From: an uncultured Anaerolineaceae bacterium
Lineage (GTDB): Bacteria; Chloroflexota; Anaerolineae; Anaerolineales; Anaerolineaceae
Assembly: GCA_937894825.1 (NCBI GenBank)
Contig: CALCQT010000370.1
Coordinates: 1 to 16,561 of the forward strand
Length of the DNA stretch: 16,561 nt
Reading direction: 5' to 3'
Positions within the stretch are counted from its first letter, which is position 1. The number at the start of each line of letters is the position of its first letter. The translations under genes and the position numbers were made by a program. Shown here one piece after another: positions 6,819 to 14,489 of this stretch. The notes beneath the pieces were generated by a model. That model was not told the origin of the DNA and did not search any database. It saw only the letters and a list, made by a program, of their open reading frames with translations.

Positions 6819-8831
6819 TTACTTCTGTTCCAGCAACTGCATGAACTCAGTGCCGGTAATATTCTCTTTCTCCAGCAGGTACTCGGAAATTTTCTCCAGC
6901 GCGTCGTCATTCTGTTTCAGCAGATCAATCGCATCCTGCTGACAATCAGCCAAAATCTTGCGCACTTCATCATCCACGACCGTGCCGGTTTGCTCGGAGT
7001 GAAGCGCCACGTTGCGCCCATCCAGATATTGATTTTGCGGACTCTCCAGCCCCATCGGACCAAAAGTATCACTCATCCCATATTGGGTGACCATACCGCG
7101 GGCCAGCTTTGTCGCGCGCTCAATATCATTGGAGGCGCCCGTCGTCACCTCACCGAACTTGACCATCTCGGCAGCCCGTCCGCCCAGCAAAGTTCTGATT
7201 TGCGCCAGAATCTCGCTCCGGGTCATCAAATACCGTTCTTCTTCCGGCATGTTCATGGTGTAGCCAAGGCTGCCCATCGTACGCGGAACAATGGTGATTT
7301 TCTGCACCGGCTGACTATTGGTCTGCAGTGCGCTCACCAGCGCATGCCCCACCTCATGATATGCGACCATGCGCCGTTCTTTCGGATTCATCACCCGGTC
7401 TTTTTTCTCCTTACCGGCAATGACCACTTCAACCGCTTCCATCAGATCTTTCTGGGCGACTTCCTGCCGATTTTCTTTTACCGCCAGCAGCGCGCCTTCA
7501 TTGATCATATTGGCAAGATCCGCACCGGTTGCGCCGCTGGTGGCCAGGGCGATTTCACGCAGGTTTACATCCGGCCCCAATTTCACCTTTGCGCCATGGA
7601 CCTGCAGGATGGCCTCACGACCGGGCAGATCCGGTTTCTCTACGATGATGCGGCGGTCAAACCGGCCGGGACGCAGCAACGCCTTGTCCAGCACTTCAGG
7701 CCGATTGGTTGCCGCCAGCACGATGATCCCCTTATCGCTGCCGAATCCATCCATCTCAGCCAGCAGCTGATTCAAAGTCTGTTCGCGTTCGTCATTGGAG
7801 CCCATCTGATTATCACGGCTCTTGCCGATGGCGTCAATTTCGTCGATGAAAATAATACAGGGAGCATTCTTCTTCGCCTGTTCAAACAGATCCCGCACAC
7901 GGGACGCGCCGACACCGACGAACATTTCAACAAATTCACTGCCGGAGATCGAATAAAATGGCACAGCCGCTTCGCCGGCGACAGCTTTTGCCAGCAAGGT
8001 TTTCCCGGTCCCCGGAGGGCCGACCAAAAGTGCACCTTTGGGCTGCTTGGCGCCAATCTCCTGATATCGCTGCGGATTATGCAGAAAATCCACCATCTCC
8101 ATCAGACTTTCCTTGGCCTCATCCTGACCCGCCACATCGGTAAACTTTACGCCGGTTGTCGTCTCAAGATTATATTCCTTGGCCTTGCTCTTTCCCGCGC
8201 CAAATATACCGCCTGCGCCGCCTTTTCCAATGCTCTTCGTCAGTTTGCGGATAAAGAAAGAGTAAATCAGGTACATCAAAAGCGTCGGGATAATCCATGT
8301 GCTGATAAAATTCATCAGCGGTGATGATTCCGTTTGATTATAGACCTGATAGAAAGCCACATTGTTTTTTCTCAGCCGCTCAACCAAGTCCGGGTCATCC
8401 ACTCGGATCGCGATAAAGTTATCACCGGCAGCCGGAACGGGCAGGACCTCGCTACGCTTCCCCTCGGGATCCAAAATGGCTTCCACTTCGGACAGATCCG
8501 CTTCATTCGCAATGACAATCTGGACCTGGTCATCACTGAGTTGCGCCCGGCTCACATTTCCGCTTTCGACCAAATCGATAAACTGGCTGTATTCGATCTG
8601 ATAGGTCCGATCCGCCAGCCGGTTCCCAAAAAAGATATTCATCAAAAAAGTAATCAGAAACGTCACCAGCATAATGTTAAAAATATTCGGGCCTTGCGGC
8701 ATATGCTTTTCCGGCTGACCGGGAGCGTTATGCCCGGGCTGACCGCTTGAATTGTTTGTACCACCGGGATTTACCTGAGGGGGAACATGATCCGATTGCT
8801 TTTTTTCATTCGGAATTATTTTTTCGTCCAT
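6819..8831 (-). CDS. ftsH: ATP-dependent zinc metalloprotease FtsH
   Basis: This is a membrane-anchored AAA+ protease that degrades misfolded membrane proteins and regulatory proteins. Domains in order: a Pro/Gly/Asn-rich cytoplasmic tail (about 1-48), first membrane segment (about 50-68), extracytoplasmic domain (70-172), second membrane segment (about 174-194), AAA module with Walker A GPPGTGKT (271-278), pore loop FVGVG (304-308), Walker [11 protein letters not shown] (326-335) and second region of homology [17 protein letters not shown] (374-390), then peptidase with zinc site HEVGH (492-496) and third ligand D569. The length is 670 residues from the ATG at 8831, chosen for the GGAAGGA about 9 nt upstream. 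Two in-frame ATGs further up (the furthest at 8912) lack support. The N-terminal tail before the first membrane segment is longer than in many FtsH proteins. Confidence 0.97.
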   Translation of the reverse strand: MDEKIIPNEKKQSDHVPPQVNPGGTNNSSGQPGHNAPGQPEKHMPQGPNIFNIMLVTFLITFLMNIFFGNRLADRTYQIEYSQFIDLVESGNVSRAQLSDDQVQIVIANEADLSEVEAILDPEGKRSEVLPVPAAGDNFIAIRVDDPDLVERLRKNNVAFYQVYNQTESSPLMNFISTWIIPTLLMYLIYSFFIRKLTKSIGKGGAGGIFGAGKSKAKEYNLETTTGVKFTDVAGQDEAKESLMEMVDFLHNPQRYQEIGAKQPKGALLVGPPGTGKTLLAKAVAGEAAVPFYSISGSEFVEMFVGVGASRVRDLFEQAKKNAPCIIFIDEIDAIGKSRDNQMGSNDEREQTLNQLLAEMDGFGSDKGIIVLAATNRPEVLDKALLRPGRFDRRIIVEKPDLPGREAILQVHGAKVKLGPDVNLREIALATSGATGADLANMINEGALLAVKENRQEVAQKDLMEAVEVVIAGKEKKDRVMNPKERRMVAYHEVGHALVSALQTNSQPVQKITIVPRTMGSLGYTMNMPEEERYLMTRSEILAQIRTLLGGRAAEMVKFGEVTTGASNDIERATKLARGMVTQYGMSDTFGPMGLESPQNQYLDGRNVALHSEQTGTVVDDEVRKILADCQQDAIDLLKQNDDALEKISEYLLEKENITGTEFMQLLEQK

Positions 8832-9251
8832 GGAGATTGATCCTTCCTTTCTCTTTCTTTTTCCACACATTCGTTCCTTATTTAATTTTTCTATTCGAAA
8901 ACTATAAATCAATTATAATGATCAAAAAATTATCGAATCTATTATTAATAAAGAATTAATTTTTACAAAAAGAAGAACGCAGCGTTTTATAATCTGTTTT
9001 ATCGTAAATTTATTTAATTTTTCTCATAGTTTTCCTTCTAAAAAACTTTATATATGATTTGCCTTTCATAAATCTTATTTACTTGCATTTCTCTTGCTAA
9101 CCGGGAATAAACCACACGGTCGATATGATTCACTTTTTCAAATCTACTCTTTTCCAATGTCACTTTTGACACTTGAATCATTCTTTGATAAGATTGTACC
9201 GCTTGGCGTTGTACCCTTCGCCAAAAATTCATTGTAAGAAAGGGCTGGAGA
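8832..9251. other. A+T-rich divergent intergenic region between ftsH and rplI
   Basis: No gene is supported in these 420 bp. The part from about 8880 to 9070 is markedly A+T-rich and contains TATAAT-like sequences on both strands (8912-8919) and a TTATTAATAA palindrome. One of these may be the ftsH -10, but no good -35 accompanies it. The rplI promoter is at 9166-9194. Confidence 0.6.
9166..9194 (+). promoter_or_regulatory. Sigma-70-type promoter of rplI
   Basis: A perfect TTGACA (9166-9171), 17-bp spacer and TAAGAT (9189-9194) predict a start near 9201 and a leader of about 50 nt. It is among the best promoter matches in the window, in keeping with a ribosomal protein gene. Confidence 0.75.
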
Positions 9252-9806
9252 ATGAAAGTATTACTTATCAAAGATGTTTACAAGCTCGGGCACGCTGGTG
9301 ACATCAAAAAAGTAGCGGACGGATATGGCCGCAACTATCTGATTCCGCAAGGTCTTGCCGTCATGGCGACCCCCGCCGCAATCAAACAGGTCGATCAGAT
9401 TAAGAAGAAAGCTGATCTGTTCCGTGCGCAGATGAACACGGAAATGAGCACGCTGGCGGAAAAAATCAATGGTGTGACCATCCTCTTCGCATCCAAAGCG
9501 GGCGAAACCGGGAAACTCTATGGTTCCATCACGCCGCAAATGGTTGCTGACGCGATCAGCGAGAAAGCCGGCGCCGAAGTCGACCGGCGGCAGATCGAGG
9601 TACAGCCGATCCGTACCCTGGGCGAACACAAGGTATTTGCCCGACTGACGGCGGATATTGTGCCGACGTTTACCGTTCTTGTCCATCGCGAAGGCGAAAA
9701 ACCGGTCATTGAGGAAGAAAAACCCGTGGCCGGTTCGGTTGAAGAAGCAACCGCCGCACCTGCCGAACAGGAAGCCGCTGTCGCCGAATCACAGCCGGAA
9801 GCCTGA
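9252..9806 (+). CDS. rplI: 50S ribosomal protein L9 with acidic C-terminal extension
   Basis: L9 binds 23S rRNA near the base of the L1 stalk and helps reading-frame maintenance. The N-terminal domain is clear (MKVLLIKDVYKLGHAGDIKKVADGYGRNYLIPQGLA, about 1-37), followed by the long connecting helix and the C-terminal domain to about residue 148 (GKLYGSITPQMVADAI, then TFTVLVHREG). The protein is 184 residues, whereas L9 is usually near 150. The extra 35 or so residues are rich in Glu, Ala and Pro and look disordered. GGAG lies just before the ATG with an AGAAAGG further up. It stands alone with its own promoter and terminator, not in the common rpsF-ssb-rpsR-rplI cluster. Confidence 0.97.
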   Translation: MKVLLIKDVYKLGHAGDIKKVADGYGRNYLIPQGLAVMATPAAIKQVDQIKKKADLFRAQMNTEMSTLAEKINGVTILFASKAGETGKLYGSITPQMVADAISEKAGAEVDRRQIEVQPIRTLGEHKVFARLTADIVPTFTVLVHREGEKPVIEEEKPVAGSVEEATAAPAEQEAAVAESQPEA

Positions 9807-9861
9807 TTCACTGACAGGCCGAACGCAAATCAACCAGACCAATATACGCATTTACAGGCAA

Positions 9862-9895
9862 AAAATAGATCAGACGGTTCGGTCTGATCTATTTT
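9862..9895. terminator. Strong rho-independent terminator after rplI
   Basis: A 14-bp perfect stem (9862-9875 with 9882-9895) around the loop GGTTCG begins with AAAA and ends with TTTT, followed by GTATTT. It lies 55 nt after the rplI stop and ends that transcript. The symmetric A/T ends would let it work on both strands. Confidence 0.88.
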
Positions 9896-9901
9896 GTATT
9901 T

Positions 9902-9994
9902 GATACTCATATCCTGGTTGGAGTATCTGCAAATACAAATTTTATTCGAACAAACGGTAAACTTAAGGTCGGTTCCGGCGCTTGTATCTGCAAA
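9902..9994. promoter_or_regulatory. Dyad and 11-bp direct repeats upstream of the RodZ-like gene
   Basis: GATACTC (9902-9908) and GAGTATC (9921-9927) form a 7-bp inverted repeat with a 12-nt spacer. GTATCTGCAAA occurs at 9923-9933 and again at 9984-9994, a 61-bp spacing. These could be regulator-binding sites, but nothing identifies a regulator. Confidence 0.3.
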
Positions 9995-10022
9995 GAAATC
10001 CGGACCGCAAGCCGAACTATTG

Positions 10023-10028
10023 TAAAAT
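10023..10028 (+). promoter_or_regulatory. Possible -10 element for a leaderless RodZ-like transcript
   Basis: TAAAAT is followed by 6 nt and then the ATG at 10035, and there is no clear ribosome-binding site. This spacing places the expected transcription start at the start codon itself. No good -35 is visible, so support is modest. Confidence 0.4.
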
Positions 10029-10034
10029 AAGATC

Positions 10035-11342
10035 ATGGCTGCATTTGCAGGAAACGAACTCAGAAAAAAACGCGAAGAGAAAAATCTCACGCTGGCGCAG
10101 GTTTCAGAAGAGCTCTTCATCCGCACCACCTACCTCCAGGCAATCGAAAACGGGCGACCTGAAATTCTTCCGTCCGGTGTGCAGGGGCGCGGATTTTTGC
10201 GCATGTATTCCGATTATCTGGGGCTCGACACAGAGAAACTGCTGCGAGCCTGGGACGGCATCGGTGAAGCCACGGCGGACGGTATGGCCGCGATTGAACA
10301 TACGCAACCGCAGACGCCTTCTCCGATCTCCAGCGGAACCGTCGGGCAGGCACCGGAACCGGAAGCCGAAATCGAACTGGATCCGACACAGACGATTTTT
10401 CATCAAATCGGCCTTGAATTGCGAACCCGCCGGGAAGCGTTGAGTCTGACCTATCAGGATGCTGAAAACTACACACTGGTCCGCGAATATTATCTGAGAC
10501 GGATGGAAGCGGGCGAATTTGACGAACTGCCATCCTCGGTGCAGGCGCGTGGAATGCTGAATAACTACGCCTCATTTTTGAATCTTGATGTCGAAGATAC
10601 AATGCTGCGTTATGCCGATGCGCTCCAACTGCGTTCCGAGGAAAAAGCGAAACGGACATCAGACCCCAGGGAACGAAAGAAACGCGCCGCGCAAAAACCG
10701 GTCAGGAAAGCCGGTAAACTGAAACAATTTCTCACGCCGGATCTTTTCGTCGGCTTGCTCGTGCTGCTGGGGATGGGCGCCATCATTCTTTACAGTGCTG
10801 TGACAATCGCCGATATCCGCTCCCGCACCGTGGAAAGCACACCGGATGTGCGGGAAGCCTTCCTCGAACAGTTGGGTGACAATGATCAAACCGAAACACC
10901 CACCATCGAACCCACCGGAACTGCCGCCGCTGTCCCCGTGGCAGGGAATCTGGTGCCAACCGCTGATGACAGTGTCCAACTCACCGGCGCAATCCAGGTC
11001 TATATCGAGGCCAATCAACGCGCTTTTCTGCAGGTAAAATCTGACGGCAAGGACGTTTTTACCGGACGGACAGTTCCGGGGAACACCTATCCATTTGACG
11101 CCGCGGAATTGATTGAAATCATTACCGGAAACGCCGCCGCGCTCACCGTTACCTATAATCAGCAGCGTCTCGGCATACTCGGCAACCTTGGTGAAAGCCT
11201 GTATCTGCAATTTGACGGCGGGGTTCCGATAACCCCCACACCATTGATCAGCCCAACGCCGACCAACACGTTCCAGCCAACTTATACCGAAATGCCGGAG
11301 ACGCCGACGCCGACTCTGACGATCACGCCATATATCCCATAG
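10035..11342 (+). CDS. RodZ-like membrane protein with two tandem HTH domains
   Basis: This resembles RodZ, the bitopic protein that links the MreB cytoskeleton to cell-wall synthesis. Visible order: HTH domain 1 (about 9-65), linker, HTH domain 2 (about 129-185), basic stretch (205-230), one membrane segment (about 237-256), then an extracytoplasmic domain (about 315-393: VQLTGAIQVYIEANQRAFLQ and GNLGESLYLQF) like the RodZ C-terminal domain, and a Pro/Thr-rich tail. The two HTH domains align without gaps at an offset of 120 residues, about 23 of 57 positions identical, so the domain was duplicated internally. Typical RodZ has one. TAA lies 10 nt before the ATG in frame, so no upstream start exists, and no Shine-Dalgarno is evident. 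rimO follows after 19 nt. No mreB is seen nearby. Confidence 0.85.
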   Translation: MAAFAGNELRKKREEKNLTLAQVSEELFIRTTYLQAIENGRPEILPSGVQGRGFLRMYSDYLGLDTEKLLRAWDGIGEATADGMAAIEHTQPQTPSPISSGTVGQAPEPEAEIELDPTQTIFHQIGLELRTRREALSLTYQDAENYTLVREYYLRRMEAGEFDELPSSVQARGMLNNYASFLNLDVEDTMLRYADALQLRSEEKAKRTSDPRERKKRAAQKPVRKAGKLKQFLTPDLFVGLLVLLGMGAIILYSAVTIADIRSRTVESTPDVREAFLEQLGDNDQTETPTIEPTGTAAAVPVAGNLVPTADDSVQLTGAIQVYIEANQRAFLQVKSDGKDVFTGRTVPGNTYPFDAAELIEIITGNAAALTVTYNQQRLGILGNLGESLYLQFDGGVPITPTPLISPTPTNTFQPTYTEMPETPTPTLTITPYIP

Positions 11343-11356
11343 GTATATCCCATAGG
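11331..11356. repeat. 13-bp tandem duplication across the RodZ-like stop codon
   Basis: TATATCCCATAGG occurs twice in direct succession (11331-11343 and 11344-11356). The first copy supplies the TAG stop of the RodZ-like gene (11340-11342). The second supplies the AGGA that precedes the rimO ATG by 4 nt. It looks like a recent slippage event. Confidence 0.9.
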
Positions 11357-11361
11357 ACTCC

Positions 11362-12693
11362 ATGAAAAAAAAGACATTCCATTTAATTTCCCTCGGCTGC
11401 GCCAAGAACACAGTCGATTCGAATTCGATGGCAAGACTGCTGATGCAATCCGGTTACCAGGCCGTCGCCAACCCGAAACAAGCTGAAATCATGATTGTGA
11501 ACACCTGCGGATTTATCAAACCCGCTCGTGACGAAGCGATCGAAACACTGCACGAATTATCCGATCTGAAAAAATCCGGACAGGTTCTGCTTGCAGCCGG
11601 CTGCATGGCGGAACGTTTCGGCGGTCAGATCGCGGCAGCCTGCCCAAAAGTGGACGGAGTGCTCGGCACACTGCACATCCCCGAAATCCTCTCGTTGATC
11701 GAGCGGCTTCAGGATCGCGGCAAGCGGCCGGAGCTGCCTGTGCGCGATCTGCCTGCACTCGCTGCGCTCGCGAGCCCGCTCGTGCACCAATTCGCGCCGC
11801 AGGGAGCCAGTGCTTATCTGAAAATTGCCGACGGCTGCAGCCGCCGCTGTGCTTTTTGCAGTATTCCTCTGATCAAAGGGAACTGGCGGAGCCGCCCCGC
11901 GGAAGAGATTCTGCGGGACGCGGCCATTCTGCAAGATATGGGCACACAGGAATTGATCCTGATCGCCCAGGACACCACCGCCTATGCCCAGGATCGCGGC
12001 GAAAAAGATGCGCTGCCCGGGCTGATCGAAGCAATCCTGAAAGCCGCGCCGGAGATTCCCTGGCTGCGTATCCTTTACGCGTTCCCCGGTTTTGTCTCCG
12101 AGCGGCTGGTCGACCTGATGGCGGCATCATCCGTTATCCAGCCATACCTGGACATTCCGCTCCAGCACGCCCATCCGGAAGTGCTGCGACGGATGCGTCG
12201 CCCTGATGACATGACCTGGGTGAGGGAAACGATCGCCGCCATGCGGGAAAAAATCCCCGGCATCGCCATCCGTTCCACCTTCATCACCGGGTTCCCCGGT
12301 GAAACCGAAAGCGAATTTGCGGCTTTGTATGATTTTCTGGAGGAGATGAAATTCGACCGGGTGGGTGTTTTTCCCTATTACCCGGAAGAGGGGACAGCCA
12401 GTGCCGCACTCGGCGACACAGTCCCGGAAGCCGTCAAAAACGAACGGCTGGACCTGCTTATGCGCCGGCAGCAGGAAATATCCCATGCAATCAACCGCTC
12501 TTTTATCGGCAAAACGCTGAACGTGTTGATCGAAGGGGAACAGGATGGGGTGATGGTTGGACGCAGTTACCGGGATGCGCCGGAAATCGACGGGCTGGTT
12601 TTCGTGGATGGCGCCGCCGCGCCGGGAGAAATCATACCGGTACGGATCAACAGTGCGTTGGAATATGATCTGATCGGAAAAGTGGTCGGATAA
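11362..12693 (+). CDS. rimO: Ribosomal protein S12 methylthiotransferase RimO
   Basis: A radical-SAM enzyme that adds a methylthio group to an aspartate of ribosomal protein S12. The 443 residues show the three standard parts: an N-terminal methylthiotransferase domain with cluster cysteines C13 (SLGCAKN), C49 (NTCGF) and C81 (AAGCMAE), a radical-SAM core with CSRRCAFC (C159, C163, C166), and a C-terminal TRAM domain from about residue 378. SLGCAKN with the NTCGFI motif favours RimO over MiaB. RimO usually reads VDSE after SLGCxKN; here it is VDSN. The start lies 19 nt after the RodZ-like gene with AGGA in a small tandem duplication, so the two are probably co-transcribed. Confidence 0.95.
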   Translation: MKKKTFHLISLGCAKNTVDSNSMARLLMQSGYQAVANPKQAEIMIVNTCGFIKPARDEAIETLHELSDLKKSGQVLLAAGCMAERFGGQIAAACPKVDGVLGTLHIPEILSLIERLQDRGKRPELPVRDLPALAALASPLVHQFAPQGASAYLKIADGCSRRCAFCSIPLIKGNWRSRPAEEILRDAAILQDMGTQELILIAQDTTAYAQDRGEKDALPGLIEAILKAAPEIPWLRILYAFPGFVSERLVDLMAASSVIQPYLDIPLQHAHPEVLRRMRRPDDMTWVRETIAAMREKIPGIAIRSTFITGFPGETESEFAALYDFLEEMKFDRVGVFPYYPEEGTASAALGDTVPEAVKNERLDLLMRRQQEISHAINRSFIGKTLNVLIEGEQDGVMVGRSYRDAPEIDGLVFVDGAAAPGEIIPVRINSALEYDLIGKVVG

Positions 12694-12697
12694 AAGA

Positions 12698-12732
12698 CTG
12701 ATTAGTATGAAAAAAGCAGGATTACTAATCAG
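12698..12732. repeat. 10-bp inverted repeat after rimO
   Basis: CTGATTAGTA (12698-12707) pairs with TACTAATCAG (12723-12732) across a 15-nt A-rich loop. It begins 4 nt after the rimO stop. It could terminate rimO, but there is no U-tract after it, and it directly adjoins the hairpin-flanked element. Confidence 0.6.
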
Positions 12733-12735
12733 GAA

Positions 12736-12784
12736 ACTTGTTGTTCTATTTTTGGCGCAAAACGCCAAAAATAGAACAACAAGT
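12736..12784. repeat. 22-bp perfect hairpin (left end of element)
   Basis: Arms 12736-12757 and 12763-12784 are exact reverse complements around the loop CAAAA. The arm starts ACTTGTTGTTCTAT and ends TTTGGCG at the loop. It may also end the rimO transcript. Confidence 0.9.
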
Positions 12785-12983
12785 CTGTCATTTCGAGCGA
12801 AGCGAACGAAGTGAGCGAAGTCGAGAAATCCTCAAACAGCATCCTGGGTCTGAATTCCTCCGGAGCGAAGGTATTTGAAAAAATTCCACAGAGGTTTTTT
12901 TGGATGCTTTGATTATTTGGAGGAGATAGAAGACCAATAGGGATTGAAGATGTCTCGACTTCACTTCGTTCCGCTCGACATGA

Positions 12984-13044
12984 CAAACTCGTTGTTCTAT
13001 ATTTTTTCGGGCAGAGCCCGAAAAAATATAGAACAACGAGTTTG
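12984..13044. repeat. 29-bp perfect hairpin (right end of element)
   Basis: Arms 12984-13012 and 13016-13044 are exact reverse complements around the 3-nt loop AGA. The stem starts CAAACTCGTTGTTCTAT. It lies 35 nt past the stop of the minus-strand TPR gene and may terminate or stabilise that transcript. Confidence 0.92.
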
Positions 13045-13079
13045 CAGGAAGACTTTTGACATCTCGATAGAACTTCAAA

Positions 13080-14453
13080 TTATGGCTGCGGCGATTCCTG
13101 CGAAGTTCCCGGCAGTTCCAGCGGTACTTCTGTAGGTACATCCGGCACATCCGGAATAATCTGAGTCTCAACTACTGGAGCCACGGTCGGAATAATCACT
13201 TCCGGCGTCGCGGTCGGCGGGTAACACAGCACATAAGCCGCCGTTGCGGTCGGAGCGATCGCATCATTGGCGGAAATCAGGAAGCCCTGATCAAAATATG
13301 CCAGCGAATCACAATAGGATTCGTTATTTGCCAGTTGACTGCCATATTGGAAAGACGCTTCCGCATAACGCTGCTGAGCGGTATACCCGGAGGCTTTATC
13401 ATACATGTTCGGCGCGTTCAGGTAAGCATTCCCGTAATACTCCAGTGCTTTTGCCCAGTCAATTTCCCAGAAACCGGATCCGGCCAGATACGCCCGCGCC
13501 GCGATACGCTGGTTGTTTGCCATCGCGTCAATCGGACCAAAAGCTTCCGCCAGCGTGATTCTATAGATCCCGGATTCCAGATAGCCCTGACCAATCAAAT
13601 TAATGCCCCAATTGCGCAGCGCAATATAGTACATTCCGTCGACTTCCAGAGCACGATACTCCAAATTACGGTCCCGCAGGACATCCATGTTGGCGATTGC
13701 GGTCTCCCAATCAGACGAAGACATGTTCGCGACAACGGTATTAAACACTTCCTCTTCACCACGCGTATCCGGCGTCGCTGTCGGTCCGGGGGTCGGCGTA
13801 TAATAAGGCGTCGGAGTCTCTTTCGGATACAAACTGACAACCACCTCGGTATATTTCTCAGTCGCGCCCGGATAGTTCGGATCAACACTCAACACATATT
13901 CAAGACGGGTTTTGGCGTTGGCAAAATTCTCATTCTGAATATCAACCAGCGCCAACTGATATTGCTGTGACGCAACCTGCACGGATTGCGCGTCAAATTG
14001 CGCCTGCCGGGCGGAAATCGCGGAATTATATCCCATCACGCCGCCGACGGCGATCAGAATCAGCATGATAGCGATCCCCAACAACACCCAGCCGGCATTA
14101 CTCGCTTTCTTCGGTTTCTTTGCTTTGGGAGATTTCTGTCCCTTAGCCCCCTTCCCGCCGGCGTTCTGTGGCGGCCTGGGACCGCCTCCCGCAGGCGGCA
14201 TGCCTCCCTGTTGCTGTCCGGGGCGATATCCGCCCGGTCCGCCCTGAGGCTGCTGTTGCGGCTGAACACCCTGATGAGGGAGGCTCTGATGAGGGGTTCC
14301 CTGTTGTGGTGTCCCCGGCGTCTGCGAATATCCAGGATGCGGGAAGCCCTGTTGAGGGAAGCCCTCGTGAGGGAAGCCCTCGTGAGGGGACCCTTGCGAC
14401 GGACTACCCTGTTGAGGTGTATTGCCGGGGAAATTCGGATTGTCTTGGTTCAT
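13080..14453 (-). CDS. TPR-containing single-pass membrane protein with low-complexity N-terminus
   Basis: Function unknown. The 457 residues divide into a Pro/Gln/Gly/His-rich cytoplasmic region (1-100) with five-residue repeats such as PHEGF and PQQGF, a Lys-rich patch (101-117), one membrane segment (about 120-142), a TPR-like unit (about 155-197: YQLALVDIQNENFANAKTRL, then LSVDPNYPGA), a Thr/Pro linker (213-230) and a longer helical region (about 232-410) with further TPR-like pieces such as WAKALEYYGNAYLNAP. It ends in a Pro/Val/Thr-rich tail. This layout suggests a scaffold exposed outside the membrane. GGGAG lies 9 nt before the ATG. It follows murJ by 36 nt, so it is likely in the same transcript. 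A small 5-bp hairpin with a following TTTT sits in that gap and might reduce read-through. Confidence 0.8.
   Translation of the reverse strand: MNQDNPNFPGNTPQQGSPSQGSPHEGFPHEGFPQQGFPHPGYSQTPGTPQQGTPHQSLPHQGVQPQQQPQGGPGGYRPGQQQGGMPPAGGGPRPPQNAGGKGAKGQKSPKAKKPKKASNAGWVLLGIAIMLILIAVGGVMGYNSAISARQAQFDAQSVQVASQQYQLALVDIQNENFANAKTRLEYVLSVDPNYPGATEKYTEVVVSLYPKETPTPYYTPTPGPTATPDTRGEEEVFNTVVANMSSSDWETAIANMDVLRDRNLEYRALEVDGMYYIALRNWGINLIGQGYLESGIYRITLAEAFGPIDAMANNQRIAARAYLAGSGFWEIDWAKALEYYGNAYLNAPNMYDKASGYTAQQRYAEASFQYGSQLANNESYCDSLAYFDQGFLISANDAIAPTATAAYVLCYPPTATPEVIIPTVAPVVETQIIPDVPDVPTEVPLELPGTSQESPQP
14341..14415. repeat. 15-bp tandem repeats within the TPR-protein gene
   Basis: Five successive 15-bp units encode the five-residue Pro/His/Gln/Gly repeats. 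The units at 14356-14370 and 14371-14385 are identical and the outer ones have diverged. Copy number is likely variable between strains. Confidence 0.8.
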
Positions 14454-14489
14454 TGTCTACTCCCAAAACCTTCCTGTGAAGGAAAGCGC

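Larger units (their letters stand above)
12736..13044. mobile_element. Hairpin-flanked non-autonomous repeat element (MITE-like)
   Basis: About 309 bp with a symmetric build. A perfect 22-bp hairpin (12736-12784) is followed by a repeat starting TGTCATTTCGAGCG (12786-12830). After about 118 bp of non-coding interior comes an inverted counterpart of that repeat (12949-12985) and then a perfect 29-bp hairpin (12984-13044). The outer arms of the two hairpins share GTTGTTCTAT. The TGTCATTTCGAGCGAAG...GTCGAGAAATC wording belongs to a short repeat type that I recall as widely dispersed in bacterial genomes. No transposase and no clear target-site duplication is visible, so mobility is inferred. It separates the convergent rimO and TPR-protein genes. 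Confidence 0.65.

Noticed and set aside
6789..8324. 511-codon open frame on the plus strand, antisense to ftsH
   Set aside because: It lies wholly inside the unmistakable ftsH gene, its protein is a His/Gln/Arg-rich shadow with no recognisable domain, and it has no ribosome-binding site.
9038..9271. 77-codon frame on the minus strand ahead of rplI
   Set aside because: It overlaps the rplI start and its strong promoter, and shows no family features.
12729..12986. 85-codon frame on the minus strand in the repeat region
   Set aside because: Its translation (FSTSLTSFASLEMTD-type wording) is the typical false product of the TGTCATTTCGAG repeat; the ends are hairpin arms.
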